A stretch of DNA of 64,000 bases from Trissonchulus latispiculum (Eukaryota > Nematoda > Enoplea > Enoplida > Ironidae): positions 62,001-126,000 of the forward strand of contig JASAND010018339.1 in NCBI GenBank assembly GCA_030248195.1, given 5' to 3'. The position numbers and the translations under genes were made by a program. Positions 10,765-23,200 of the stretch are shown here, piece by piece. The first letter of the stretch is position 1. The number at the start of each line of letters is the position of its first letter. The notes beneath the pieces were generated by a model, which was not told the origin of the DNA, ran no database searches, and saw only the letters and a program-made list of their open reading frames with translations.

Positions 10765-11188
10765 TTCGCCCACAACCTAGTCCTCTTCTTTTTTGAACCT
10801 AGCCCCATATTAAGCATTTTTAAGACTAGTCCTCTCTTGATTTTACAACCTCACAACTACCCATATTACTTTTTCATGCTCCGGAGGAGCATTTTTATTA
10901 CTTGTTTTCAAAAATTTTCCGGCCTCGCCGGAGATTTTTTCGTAAAAATGACTATTTTTACCTTAAATCCTGGCATTTTTGAGAACTTTATGTGTTTAAC
11001 CATGCAAAATATGCCAAAAAATACCATTTTTGGCTCATTTATGCAAAAAAATCTCCCCCCCCGGGAAGCCCCCCCCCCCCGGAAAAAATCCCTAAAAAAT
11101 ACCCCGAAAATGGGGTCCAAGCAAGAGAAAAAATGCCAACTTTTTGCAAAATTTTTTGTTTGCAATTTTTCAAAAATTTTCTGAAAAA

Positions 11189-11403
11189 AATGGCTGGAAA
11201 TAGATAAAAACACTAACAAATAGGCTGTAAAACGCAATACGAGTAGTTTTTGTGTAGATTTATGTCGAAAAGAGCAGGTTTTATGTCCAAAAAGGGCTAT
11301 TTTAACTGAAAAAAATTTGGGTACAGTTTTTTCGAAAATTTCCGAATTTTGAGACCCCCCAAGTCAGATTCTTACTTGTTACTCCCCCCCCCAACCCAAA
11401 CAG
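11189..11403. repeat. Dispersed repeat Y, copy 2
   Basis: Same-orientation match to 20-245. The space between E2 and this copy (10906-11188), and the space up to the first peflin-like exon, hold C-rich runs and no recognised gene. Confidence 0.7.
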
Positions 11404-11811
11404 GTGGTACACCTATGTGGTTTATGGTAGTTTCAAAAACGTTTCGTGATTTCGGCACGATAATTTCCATTTCGCACGAAATAAGCATTCAATGTAGTGT
11501 TTTTGGCAACGATGCAAAAATTCAAGTTTTGGATGCTCTGCCTCCAGACCCCCACCCCCTCTCCATACCCTCTGTTCAAAATCCTGGGTGCGGGCCTGTT
11601 GGTACACACGGTAGAGGATCGATGTCTGCTGAAGAAAGGGGGGAGGTCCAGGCAAAGGTTAATTCAAGATTTTGAAAAGGGGGGGTTTATGTTTGAGAGA
11701 ATTGAATTTTTTCAAACTTTGTTTGCAGTGAAATACGTATCCATGAAGAAGTATATATACGCGCTTCCCTCCATTAAATGAGCCAAACCGTGGTTGTTTT
11801 CTTATTTTCAG

Positions 11812-13346
11812 GTAGCTACGGCACACCCTATCAGCAGGCGGGCCCTCCGCCCCCGCCCGGCGTCAGTCCAGAGATCTGGAACTGGTTTCGTGCCGTGGAC
11901 CAGAACGGTGACGGTCAGATCTCGGTGGAAGAGTTGCAGCAGGCCCTGACCAGTGGCAACTGGCGTCCCTTCAAAATGGAAACCTGCCAGCTGTTTATGA
12001 AGATGTTTGACAGGGATCGCAGCTCAACCATAGGTCTGGATTTATTCTTTCTTTCTGTTTTCAACCGGTTCTTTTTCTGTTAGACTTGGGACGTGAGAAG
12101 GATTTTATCGACACGGCACCCAAAATACATTAATTCATTTCATACATGACCACGGTGCCAAGCCAATTAAATATTTTAAACTTTTACGAGGCTGCCAGGA
12201 TTCGATCCTGAAAGGGGCGCGGGACCCCTAAAGTGACCTGCCCCCTTTCTTTCTTGACCTTCCTCTCCCTCATGTCGTCCCTGGGCCTACAGGGAAGCTC
12301 CTCATCCGAAACACAAACAATACCTTGCGAGTGGGGTCTATATACCGTTTTTACTGCATATATATTTTATATATTATGTATATATACATTGTTGTTTTGA
12401 TTTGGGATGAATATATATACTTAAACAGTATAATTCGTATTTTAGGCATTCACGAATTCTCCGCCCTCTACAAGTATGTGAATGATTGGAAGGCCTGCTT
12501 TGAGCGATTCGATGTGGATCGATCTGGGACGATTGACAGTCGGGAACTGCACGAGGCCTTCCGGACCTTCGGATACACGCTCAGGTATTGTTGTTTGGTT
12601 GGTTCTCTCTTTTCCTGATAATATAATATCATATTATATTATAATTTATACTATATTATATTATATATTATAACTATATTATAAGCCTGCACTGTATCAT
12701 GGGGGGGGGGGGCTCGGAGAGTCCCCCACAATATGAGCTATTATGAATAGATTTGCATAAAGATTGAGACATCTCTAGGCAGTCTGAATAGTTATAACGT
12801 TCCCACGTTGATTATAAAAATATTAGATTGAAACCGTCAGCCAGTTTGAGGTGAAACCAGATTGTGTAGAACCTGATTTTAAGCCCAAAAAAGCTGAAGG
12901 CCTGCCATAAAGGCGTGTCCGACATTGATATTCATTGTTTGTCTGTCACAAACTTTCTTAAAGAAATTAAATTTCAGATTTGCCAGCGATGTGCCGGATT
13001 CTTCTTCTTGTGAAGATGTAGCGTCCCCTCCCTGTCCCACATGTCTTTTTTAAATTTTCAACTTTTTCTCCCTCTTTTTTATTTTTGTTTACACAATTTG
13101 CTTTTGGTTTTTGTCTTATATTCTTATTGCATATCTTTTAGTCCTCAATTTGTCCAGGTGGCCATGTCCCGTTTCGATGTGGATCGACGCGGGGCCATCA
13201 ATTTTGACGATTTCATCCAGTGCTGTGTCATGCTCCATATGTATACAGAGTCCTTCAAACGATTTGATGTCAACCGGTCTGGCAGCGCGCGTCTACACTA
13301 TGAAGATTTCCTTAGGATGGTGCTGGAAAATAGTTACACAAATTAA
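11812..13346 (+). CDS. PEF1: Peflin-like penta-EF-hand protein (3' three exons)
   Basis: Three exons join in frame: 11812-12033, 12446-12584, 13142-13346 (stop TAA), all with GT-AG borders. The product is a calcium-binding protein of the PEF family (ALG-2/peflin group), which acts in the cytosol as a dimer and as an adaptor for membrane traffic. Seen: a short Pro/Gly-rich lead (GPPPPPGVSPEIWNWF), EF1 DQNGDGQISVEE, EF2 DRDRSSTIG.., EF3 DVDRSGTIDSRE, EF4 DVDRRGAINFDD and a degenerate EF5 DVNRSGSARLHYEDF. The GYTLSPQF stretch before EF4 favours peflin over ALG-2 or sorcin. About 188 residues are visible. Exon 1 starts in phase 1, so at least one upstream exon (the start codon and more of the Gly/Pro N-terminus) is missing; upstream sequence is transposon-rich and I could not find it. 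An in-frame ATG at 11778 lies in the apparent intron and is unlikely to be used. Confidence 0.85.
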
Positions 13347-13564
13347 TAGAAAACAAGATAGTTGCAATATAGTTAATTTTTTACGAAAAAAACTTGTGGG
13401 CTGAGGGGTCCATTTATTTCGGGTCACTAGTCAGTGCTTGTAAAGGTTTGTTTTTTTAAAATTTTGCTTATTTTTAGGAGAATATTTGTTGTATTTGAAC
13501 GTGGGAGTTGCGAATCAATGTCGCCTCCGAAACTTTTCCTGACTATTTAGCGCCGACCCCTTCT

Positions 13565-13570
13565 CAATAA
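13565..13570 (+). terminator. Candidate poly(A) signal of the peflin-like gene
   Basis: AATAAA about 220 bp after the stop codon. Confidence 0.5.
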
Positions 13571-16500
13571 ACCCTGGGTGAACTACTGGTCGCCAGTGAC
13601 TTTTTGGGGAAAGGGCTTACAGCAAAAATTTTGCAAAGCAATTGGACATGGTTTTTTGGTTGGTGGACATTCAAAAATTCTTAAATTCTGTAGAAGTAAA
13701 AATTTTATTTCCGCTCTAGCTCTGCTGGTGGCGAGGTGTCTGGCAAAAAATGAAACTTAGTTTTTTCGGTTTTCTGTCTTCTGTGGATTAGATCTGATTA
13801 TACTTTTTATGGTATTGTGTATGTACACTGTCTCTGGCTTTTTTTTATCAGAATTGGCTATCACGTTTTTTGCTTACTGCAATTCCAATTTTTATAATTT
13901 TTATCTGTGATTTATAATTTATATCCCCCACATTTTCTTTCTGTCGTGACTTTTTTTACTGGGAAGTGGTCTCATTAAAAGTGGCCTTGGCCCATATTAT
14001 ATTCCAACAACGCCACCTCCCCCTACAACCCAATCAATTGCCAAGCCTTTGCTTTTCTTAAATTTTCTAAATTCATTTCCAGGTTCGCACGATTCTTTAA
14101 AGCTAATTCCTCTTCTTTTTTGATTTCCAAAGAAACCGCCTAAATTTAGCTTGCTATGCTTACTTGTGATGTTTAAAAATTTTGCACTGGTATTTTCAGT
14201 ATTTAAATTTGTTACAGACTCTCCGCTTTAAGCCTTCTATCCCCTTCCCTCCGTCCTCCTAAAATTTTCTAAAATAAAACTTTGTTCGTGTTTCCGCGAG
14301 CGAGCTTTTTTATGACTTTTTGAGCTAACTTATTGGCACAATTTTATTTGTAATTTTGGTATTAATTAATTTATTTTTTATTAATTGGCTGGCACTGGTT
14401 GCCGACCTTGTATGATATATACTTGTTTTCTGTTTACAAACTTGTATTGTTACATACGTACTGGAATTTTCACGCTTGACAACTGATGTTGATTTTTGTA
14501 TTTGTAGCCCTTTCTTACTTGTTGATTTGTGTTATGTTATATATTTTATTTTGGGAGCTAGTTTTAGGTTTCAATGTTGACTGATGCCTGCGGGTAAAAT
14601 AAAAGATGTATTTTGCCATTTCTGTGAAAAATGAATGAAAAATGAGTAATAATGCCTTAATTTCGAGTAGGAGTCAACTACTGCTCTATTTATGGTTGTT
14701 TTGCCTCAGAATTGCAAAGACAGTCGTTTTTCTGTATTTCGTTATGAAATTTTGGATTCATTTGCTTAATATCTATTCGAGTATGTTTTTAGTTTGTACA
14801 TTTGTGTCCAAATCAAGTTTTATCCTTTACATTTGGCGTTTACCTTACGCTTCTGTAATGTTTTATGTATCCAGGTTTTTTCATCACTTAATTTTATCGT
14901 CTATTATTTTAATTACTGGGCATTTTGGGGATGAATGGGTTATTTTGAGAAATTTTAATATTCTTTCTCCTAATGTTTGAGATTTGATTTTCCGCTTTGA
15001 ACGACTTAGATATTTAGGCAAATTGTAACATTTGTTTTTGTATTATATTTTATTGCTTCTACTGTGTTACCTGAAATGTGTGCCAATTTACTTGGTTGTT
15101 ACGTTGTAAACTTGTATAATATTAGTAAAAGATCGCTTTTATTGTGGTAGCAGAGGTACAGACAATTTGCAGGCCCTGGTTTTGTGCGTTATAGTTGACA
15201 AACGTTAGCGTTTTGGTGTATAAGCTCTAGTTAGATCAGGCAGTAACTTCTGTAAGCCAATTTTGTTGGCGTCAAGGTTAGCTGGTTTGATGTTTGAGAT
15301 AATGCTTTGACTTAGTTCGCATCCTTTATTGTACGGTATTTAGAGAGATTTTTGTAACCCTTCACAAAGTCAGTGCTCCTTTTGCAAAGCAGTACAAAGT
15401 CGTGTAAATTCGACTAGGCTAGATTTCTGTTGCATTTTCATGGTGTTATTTGGTTAGTAGTTTACTTCCTCCAAGATACAAGAACTAAGTAGAGGTTCCA
15501 CAGTGAGTGCTAGTTCAGTCAGTTCCTACTAAGTTTGCTTGGGTAGAGTGTCGTCCGGTTGAAGAATCGTGTGTGTAACAAGGAGTTACATTCGATACAG
15601 CCTAAACCTGTTACAATCTGGAGGTCCGGGCAGCCCCCCCCCCCACGATTTTGTATTTTGCAAAGGCGGAAGGCGGTGGGTGGTCCAAGGTATAACTCAA
15701 GGGAGGGTCTGGGCCGAGGGAGCCCTCCTAGAAGTTGAGGAATTTTTGCGTTTTGGTTTAAAAATCATCGATGTTCCGTTTATTTAAAAGGTTAATTATC
15801 GCGCCGAAAGTTTGCAAATGTTTTTAAAAAATGGTTGGAATTTGCGTATCTTTTCTAGAACCCCCTCCCCCTGGCCCCAGATTCCTTAAAAACTGGACTA
15901 ATTGGGCTGAGCTTTGGTATGGGTAAGCTTTCGAACAGGCTGAGTACTTCAAATAGGCAAAATTTTTCCATTTGAGTGAAATTCGATTTTTTCGATTCGC
16001 AAGGGGGAGGGAGACAAAGGGGAACCGAAACATTTTGTCTTCGATTTTGCTGAAAAGTCGTATTTTCGTATATGGGGATTTTGGGGTCTCAATCTGAAAT
16101 CTGTTTGACGATTTAGCCTTTAGTTAGCTCAGTAGAGGCTAGAGATGTAAGTCTATACTGGGCCCCGCACCTTCCACAGTTTTTAGCCCATGCCAAAAAA
16201 GGTTAAAAATCATGTTTTCTGCCATCAAAAATTTGTTTAGACTGTTTACTCAGTTGGAACGCCGCTATGGGTAGTAAATTTCGGCCCGCCCCGCGTCAAA
16301 CTCTGGTTTGCTGTTAGGATAGGTAGTGATTTTGTCATGTTCGTGTTACAGGTTACAAGATCCAGATCCTCGTGGAAGATTACGTAATTTTCGGCGCCAA
16401 TTAGATTTTGTGGATACCCAGCTAATTTTATTTCCTGATTTCAATCTTGTCTTATTCTGAGAAGCCTCCACGTTTCTCAGTACGCCAATTTCGCTAGCAT

Positions 16501-16603
16501 GTTCGACTACATGTAGCAATAGTAGTTCCGGATTTTTTTGGTCTGGAAAAATTTTGAGTATATATACAAACTTTACGGATTTTTTTACAAACAATTCTTT
16601 ACT
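13571..16603. other. Intergenic region, no supported gene
   Basis: T-rich sequence, possibly including further 3'-UTR of the peflin-like gene. A 112-codon ORF at 14642-14980 is rich in Leu/Phe/Ile as expected from T-rich DNA and has no recognisable domain. C/G-run fragments resembling the G-rich miniature elements of this region occur at 15625-15720 and 15860-15880. Confidence 0.5.
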
Positions 16604-16984
16604 ATGTCTCTACTTGAAGCTTCCTCCCTGAAACTATGCACCTTTGGACCCTGCTATCAACATCTATTTGGTGAAGAATTTTCGAACGATTTTACTCTGG
16701 TTAACACTCTACTAAATCGTCTGCCCAGTGCCGTTTTTGATCTATTTTTTCACGTTCAACAATTTTGGCCGCCTCTACGACGTTTGCTACACTGTTTGCG
16801 ATTTTCGGCGGAGTCTTTTTGTGACACTCGGTTGCTGATGGCGTTATTTTATTGTCTTTTTCTTGCTGACTGTCACTTTTCTTCTGTTGCTGTTTTACCG
16901 ATTGCAGCTTGGCTGCGCGTTGAACATTTGCTTAGCCCTAATCTCTGGAGGGAACCTGATATCTGCGCGGCTGAACTAGACTAA
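16604..16984 (+). CDS. Unknown intronless protein, 126 aa
   Basis: Open frame from ATG (16604) to TAA, in front of ABTB1 and on the same strand. I do not recognise it. The protein starts MSLLEASSLKLCTFG, is rich in Leu, Phe, Cys and Arg, and alternates hydrophobic runs (LLMALFYCLFLADC, VAVLPIAAWL) with arginines (PPLRRLLHCLRF), ending DICAAELD. Composition and codon variety look more protein-like than the surrounding chance ORFs. It lies only about 230 bp upstream of the ABTB1 start, so it could instead be an upstream ORF or alternative 5' exon of that transcript. There is no paralogue in the window and no transposon signature around it. Confidence 0.35.
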   Translation: MSLLEASSLKLCTFGPCYQHLFGEEFSNDFTLVNTLLNRLPSAVFDLFFHVQQFWPPLRRLLHCLRFSAESFCDTRLLMALFYCLFLADCHFSSVAVLPIAAWLRVEHLLSPNLWREPDICAAELD

Positions 16985-17212
16985 ATTTTTTGGTTTTTTT
17001 GGATATTTTTCATTTTTTTTGAAAGACGACACCATTTTTGAGCCCTATAGAAGAAACCTCTATACCAGCTGTCGATTTATACGGAACGATCCTTGTGGAA
17101 TTGCGAATTTGAAGAAGTTTTCAACCCACTTTTTCACCCCATCTTACCTGACTTGGTGGTCTAACGTTGAACTCTCTCTAGTTCCTGCTGTAACCTACTT
17201 ACTGCTGAAGTC

Positions 17213-20200
17213 ATGGACCTGCATGAATTGTTCCTAAGTTGCCGTAAGGGCGACTTGGAACGTGCAAAGTATGTTTTCTATATTTCAGATTTAAGGTTTG
17301 TGTGTAACATTGATGTTTAAGTTTAAGTTTTGTATGTGAGCACGTATATAATTTTATGATGAGTATTGTGTGCCGTATTTCCCAAAGACTTCTCTGGAAA
17401 TAAATGTACTTGCTTCGTTTGTATCAAATATTTATGGCAATGATGTCCAGGTCTTTTCTAGTTCAGTTCATGTTAGCTATTTACACACTACATTTTGAAA
17501 ATGTTAGACCAGTTATTATATATCTGGGCTTTTTCTAGGCGAAAAAAGTGGGGGGGGAACCCAAAAGTGGGGGGGGGGAAGCCAAAGTGGTCTGAAATTG
17601 GTAAAAATGCAGCAAAAATAGCATGGTTTATACATATACTGTTATAACTATGCTTAGAAGTGCTCAAAAATTGCGTTTGAGTACCAAAATAGACGATTTT
17701 TTGAACAATAAATTCCGATGAAGCCGATTTTTTGAAAGTTTTGACCAAAAATGCTTGAAATTTGGCATTTTCTGGGCACCCTATAGTAAGTTTTGGGAAG
17801 CCAAAAAAGTGGGGGTGGGGTCGAGTGTGGGAGGAACCCAAAAAGTGGGGGGGGGACGCCCCCAACCCCCCCCCCCACTAAAAAGCCCAGGTTATTGCTA
17901 GACGTATTGCTCTACTCTTGTGAGCTGTATTTTTAAATTTTTGGTTATAGTTTGTACGTATGTTCGACGTTCTAGTGTTTTTGCGTATATATTTATTATA
18001 TTTGAGTTTTGTACCTATTTTAGATATCTGGTGGAACAAAAGGAGGTTGATGTAAACTCTCGCGACAAATGGGACAGTACACCGTTGTAGGTTTTTGGAA
18101 TTGTTGTTGTTGATATGTATTTTGACTTTTAGGTTTATTTTGTATTTTTGTCAAAAACATCTTTCATCCATTATATATACAGCCCAAAATACCCTTCATT
18201 ACCCATCCGGACCCGGGGGTAAACATACTTATTGCCTCTTCTAGTTGAAAAATATTTTGCTAACTTGCACACTTTAGCTGCAACTAGTCGCCATCCCACA
18301 ATTTAAGACTCCCGTGGCAAGGACAGGCCAGTTGTTTAACCTTAGAGGTGAAACGATACCACGAAGTAGAACACTGATCAGAATAAGTAGAATAGTTTTT
18401 GATTTTTCATATTTTTTATATTTCTAGATATTATGCCTGCCTGTGTGGACATATAGACGTTGTTCGCTACCTTCTGGAATGCGGTATGTTTTTGTGGTTT
18501 ACATTTCTTTATTTCTTCGTATTTGTCGACATTTTTAAATTTTTAGCTTTTATCAAAAGACATGCTGAAGGTGGTGGCTCATTTATGGTAATTATTTTTA
18601 TTTGAAATTTTGACTTTATTTTTTTCATATATTCAGTTTTGTTTTTGGATACCCACCTAATACATACATACAAATTAATTTAGGCGCCAAATGCGAAGCC
18701 AATACATTTGATGGGGAACGGTGCCTGTATGGGGCTTTGGATAACGAAATTCGTCACCTCCTGCGAAATAAGCATGCCATCAATTCGCAGATCATACGAC
18801 GGGATCAGTATCAGGAAATGCTGAGAAAGTATGAAAATTTTGTGGAATTGAGAAGGATTTTACAGTCATAAATTTTCAACGGACCAGTTTTTTCCATTTT
18901 CAGAAAAGAAAAGATAATAGGGAGGCAAAGGGAAACTTCAATTGAGGAGGAAAGAAGAAAGAAAGAAAGGAATAAAGAAAGAAAGAAAGAATGAAAGAAA
19001 GAAAGAAAGAATGGAAGATTTTACTCCAAAGAATTTCAACGAGGACGATACATTGATTTATTCAAGTATAAAATTAATCATCCATATAAGTCACACACTG
19101 AGGACAGTTACAGACTTAGACATCACATGCAACATACTTTGTCTTCCTCAATCTACCATTTATATACATTAAGATGTCTCAAAAGTAAGTCGGAAGGAGT
19201 GAGGGGGGGGTCAAACTTAGTCTTTTCTTTCACTACCATCTTTATATGCCAATGTGCGAGGGTTTCCAGAACATGTCAGTTATCCTAAGAATTTATCTAC
19301 AGTTCCTGTAGTTGCCAAATTGTGAGATCATGGACAGTGTGTTAAATTTGTCATACAGCACCCATTTCAGTTTCAAATCAGTATATGTGCCATTCTATAC
19401 GTACGTATTTATTGCTTTTTTTAGACTACTGGAATCCGGCGAATTTAGTGATGTCAGTTTTCTGGTTCATGGTCGGGAGTTTCGCGCCCACCGCTGTATT
19501 CTGTCGACTCGCTCTGACTACTTTGATGAGATGCTGCGTGAGCGCTGGCACGGAAGGGATACCATTGTCCTAAATCACAATTTGGTAGGCCTATGGCAGA
19601 ATTAAAATCAGCCAGTCTGAACAATCTGGCTTATTTTTACTGGGCAGCCCCCCCCCATTCGGCAACCTCCTCCCATTCGAGGACCCATCCATAAAATGAT
19701 GCCCCTCCCCTATAAATTTCGAACTGCTTTCCATTAACCCGAAAAATTGCCAAATTTTACCAGTTCTACACTAAATTTTCAAAAATTTTTAATTTTTTAC
19801 GTTAAAAATTCAATTTTTTACGAAATTTTCGCTGTTTTTGCTTAGAAAATAGAAAGTTACCGGTTTTTTTGAGTAACAGTAACGGTAAAAAGACAATTTC
19901 CTATTATATTATATGACTTGTAGTTGTAGACGTAGGCGATTGTTAAAGGAGAAGGTATATATGTGTTTGAAATTAAATTGCCACTTCATCCTCTGAGACC
20001 CTGAAAATTCAGGTCACAGTTTTTAAGTCTAACCCACCACTACTTGCGGACTAACGCTCCGACGCTCTGCCAACTGACCTACCGTAGGCTCGTTACAGTT
20101 GCACCAAGCTAGAAGGAACCCGTGTCCAAAAACTGGCGAGAAGGTTTAGCGGCTCGTGTTGGCAACCCCGTCTTGATTGTTGCCCAGAGCCAGACCGGTA

Positions 20201-23200
20201 GTGGCTTTTATCCAGGATTCCGGAGCAAACTATTTTTCGACAATGCAATATATACAATTTACTAACGCTAGATTTGCTACCATTTTCATTTTTAGTCTCC
20301 CTAAAAGAGAATTTTCCGAACCCTAGACTTTCTGCACTATCCTCCTGCATATGCCCCCTGCCTGTGTGTAGGGGGGGGAGTTTCGCGCCAGTTTTTCATT
20401 TTTTCAGTTTGCACTCCTTTTGGGGTTTCTGTTTCGTTCTCGGTCAGATCAACAGATTATAGGATTCAGAGTTGAGACCCTAACCATATATCCGAAATTT
20501 TGACGAGAATTATTTTCACAGACTGGATTGTGTCTTGTTTTAGATAAATCCGGAAGCTTTCGGATCCATTATGCAATATCTTTATACTGGTAGGTTGATA
20601 TTGCAGGGTTGTCACAGCCTGTTCTTGTTTATACGTATTTTGCCTTTATTTTTCTGCGTAATATTATATATGTTCTTTCTTTTGCCGGAGAACGTGTACG
20701 TATATTTATCATTTTACTAATTTTCCCACCCAATTTTTGCTTTTACTGTTTTCTAGGTCGCCTGCAGACGCATGTAGACTACATCAAAGATGTTGCCATG
20801 CTGGCGAAACAGTGCAAACTGCAAACACTGCTGCAGCGTTTGGATGTAGCCGTCAGAAAAACGCAGTTTTTCGGTACGCGGATAAGATGTTTCTGTACTA
20901 CATAGGTATATATTTGCTGGTAGAAACGTCAAGTTTGTGCTTTCAACGAAGATTTATAAACAGGGGTATGCTTTTTCGAAAAAATATTGCAAAAAACTAA
21001 CTCTACATATTATTTTTTTATTATTTGTTTTCTGTATATTATTTTTTCGATATTTTCCAGTACGTATTGCACTGGTTTGCATGTCAGTGTTACATGGCGT
21101 TAGAAATATGCGAATTCTAACGAATTCTAAGCTTTTAAACGTCATTAGACTACTGAAAATAAATCTAAGCAATTTGTGTATCTTTATAGGAAAGTTCAGG
21201 AAATTGTCCAATGTTTTGATTTTGCACTGTGGACTTTCAATTTATATTGCATACAAAAGCACACAAGGTTTTTTTATGATGGCTGCGTAGAAAAAAACGG
21301 AAAACGCCATTTTTTTCTGTAGGTTTTTGCATGCAGGTTTCGTTCTGTCAACACATTTCCCAATATCTTCCTTTCCTTTTCCAGAAAGCACCAAACCAGG
21401 CACCCATGTTACTACCCTGGTCCTGGAGCCACCGCCCGGCCTAGCCTGTGACCTGGAGCTCCAGTCCGATCTGGGCCTGCTGGCTGAACAGGCCCTGCCC
21501 CCGGCCCTGTCTAGGTGGCTGGGCGCGGCCGCAGAGCTGCCCTTTATGCCCGCAGAGCGTGCCCTGTTTGCGGATCTGATTTTTGTGGTGGAAAGTCAGA
21601 AGTTCTGGTGTCATAGGGTAGGCAACGCTGTTTGCTGTTTTTGACTTAGTCTGTCTGTCTGAGTCATTCTTATCTTATGCTCCGTTTAATTTTTTAAGTA
21701 TTATTACCAAGAGTACATAATAGATTAGAATGTGACAGCTGGCAGGCTCTCTGTTATCAGCTCTCGAGCCATGCTCTGCATGCTAAAGGCCCACCCCCCC
21801 CGCAATTGCGTACCTGGTGGACCCCCGTAAATCAGTACCCAGTACGCAATTGCGTATGCTCACCTTTCCAATAGGAAGGAACCCTCGTCAATTAAAAATG
21901 ATGGGTCTGCTTTGCGGGGGGGGTCCTTCCTATTGGAAAAAGTGAGCATACGCAATTGCGTACTAGGTACTCATTTGCGGGAGGGTCCACTAGGTACGCA
22001 ATTGCGGGGGGGTGGGCCGTAAGCCCTAGGCCGTAGGCACTTTTTAAGCCGTAAGCCCCTCCCCGCAAATTTGACCTATCATTCGTCTGTTGAAAAAACG
22101 ATGGGTCTGTTTTGCGCGGGGGAATCGAATGGTAGGTCACATTTGCGGGGAGGGGGTTGGCTTACGGTGAAAAAGTGAGTGTACGCGATTGCGTACTGGG
22201 TACTGATTTGCGATGGGGGTCCACTAGGTACGCATTTGCGGGGGGGGGGGGGGTTGGGCCTTTAGCATGCAGAGCATGGCTCGAGATCTGATAACAGAGA
22301 ACCTGCCAGCTGTCACACTCTTATCTATTATGTACTCTTGTTATTACTATTATTATTAATTTAATTAATTCATGCTCCATTTAATGTCATTGGTTGTTTG
22401 AAAAAGGATAGAAAAATTTGCATACGCTCCAACAGTCTGCTACCTTAATTATATCAGACAGATACGTACGCGTAAGTCATCATACAAAAAGGTATTGGAT
22501 CATATCCTAAGCAAAGTTGGTCAACTTCAACAGCTGACGACTGACACAACCTTAGTTCTTAAGCTGCACGTCATTGGAAAGCTGAGAACGTGCTCTTTCC
22601 AATGCTGTAAGCTATCTTACTGTAGCTTACACCTACAAAGTTTTACTTGTCAAAGTTTAGCTAAAATCGAGCAAAACGACAATTTTTGGAAGACTTTTCG
22701 AAATAAAAGTTTATAGCGAAAAGCTACATCAAAATTGCTTACAGCATTAGAAAGAGCACGATCTCAGCTTTCCAATGATGTGCGGCTTAAGCTGTAAGAT
22801 TGTGTCATTCGTCAGCTGTATGCTGTTGAAGTTGACCAATTTTGCTTAGGGGGGACTTCCTTGATATGATCCAAGGTATTATTGTCTTGCTTAAAAGAGG
22901 GGCGGTTTAAGGGGGCGCATGCATTACCGGGAACGGTTCTCCTGAGTTTATTTTCCAACGAATCTATTTCAAACCTTCAGCATAGGTAGCCGGTGCTAAA
23001 TGCTAGCAATATGTAGAATTTGAATAATTCAGTGCTTGGCTTGCGACTTACACAAGAGGGATAAGCTGAAATTTTCAAAACGCTGTCACTCATTAACGGC
23101 TGAATGAAATTAGCTCAAATTTGGCACAAATGCGTAAATGAACATAACGCAGGGGCAATTTTTTCAGTTTTTCGACTTATGCAGTTTTGAGAATTTTATG

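Larger units (their letters stand above)
7013..10905. mobile_element. Foldback element E2, split by a nested insertion
   Basis: The left arm is 7013-7197. The right arm is in two pieces: the inner part at about 7598-7634 and the outer part at 10762-10905. They rejoin exactly if 7635-10761 is removed, leaving an element of about 760 bp, close in size to E1 and E3. The end reads ACAAGTAATAAAAATGCTCC followed by the short palindrome GCTCCTCCGGAGC. The inner hairpin is AATATGGGCACAGC ... GCAACCCATATT. The two arms are practically identical, so this copy was young when it was split. Confidence 0.85.

Noticed and set aside
14642..14980. 112-codon hydrophobic ORF as a possible membrane protein
   Set aside because: Composition is what T-rich DNA gives by chance; no start context, no neighbours, no signature.
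17654..17878. Antisense ORFs rich in Pro/Phe in ABTB1 intron 1
   Set aside because: They lie entirely within a miniature element with G-run ends.
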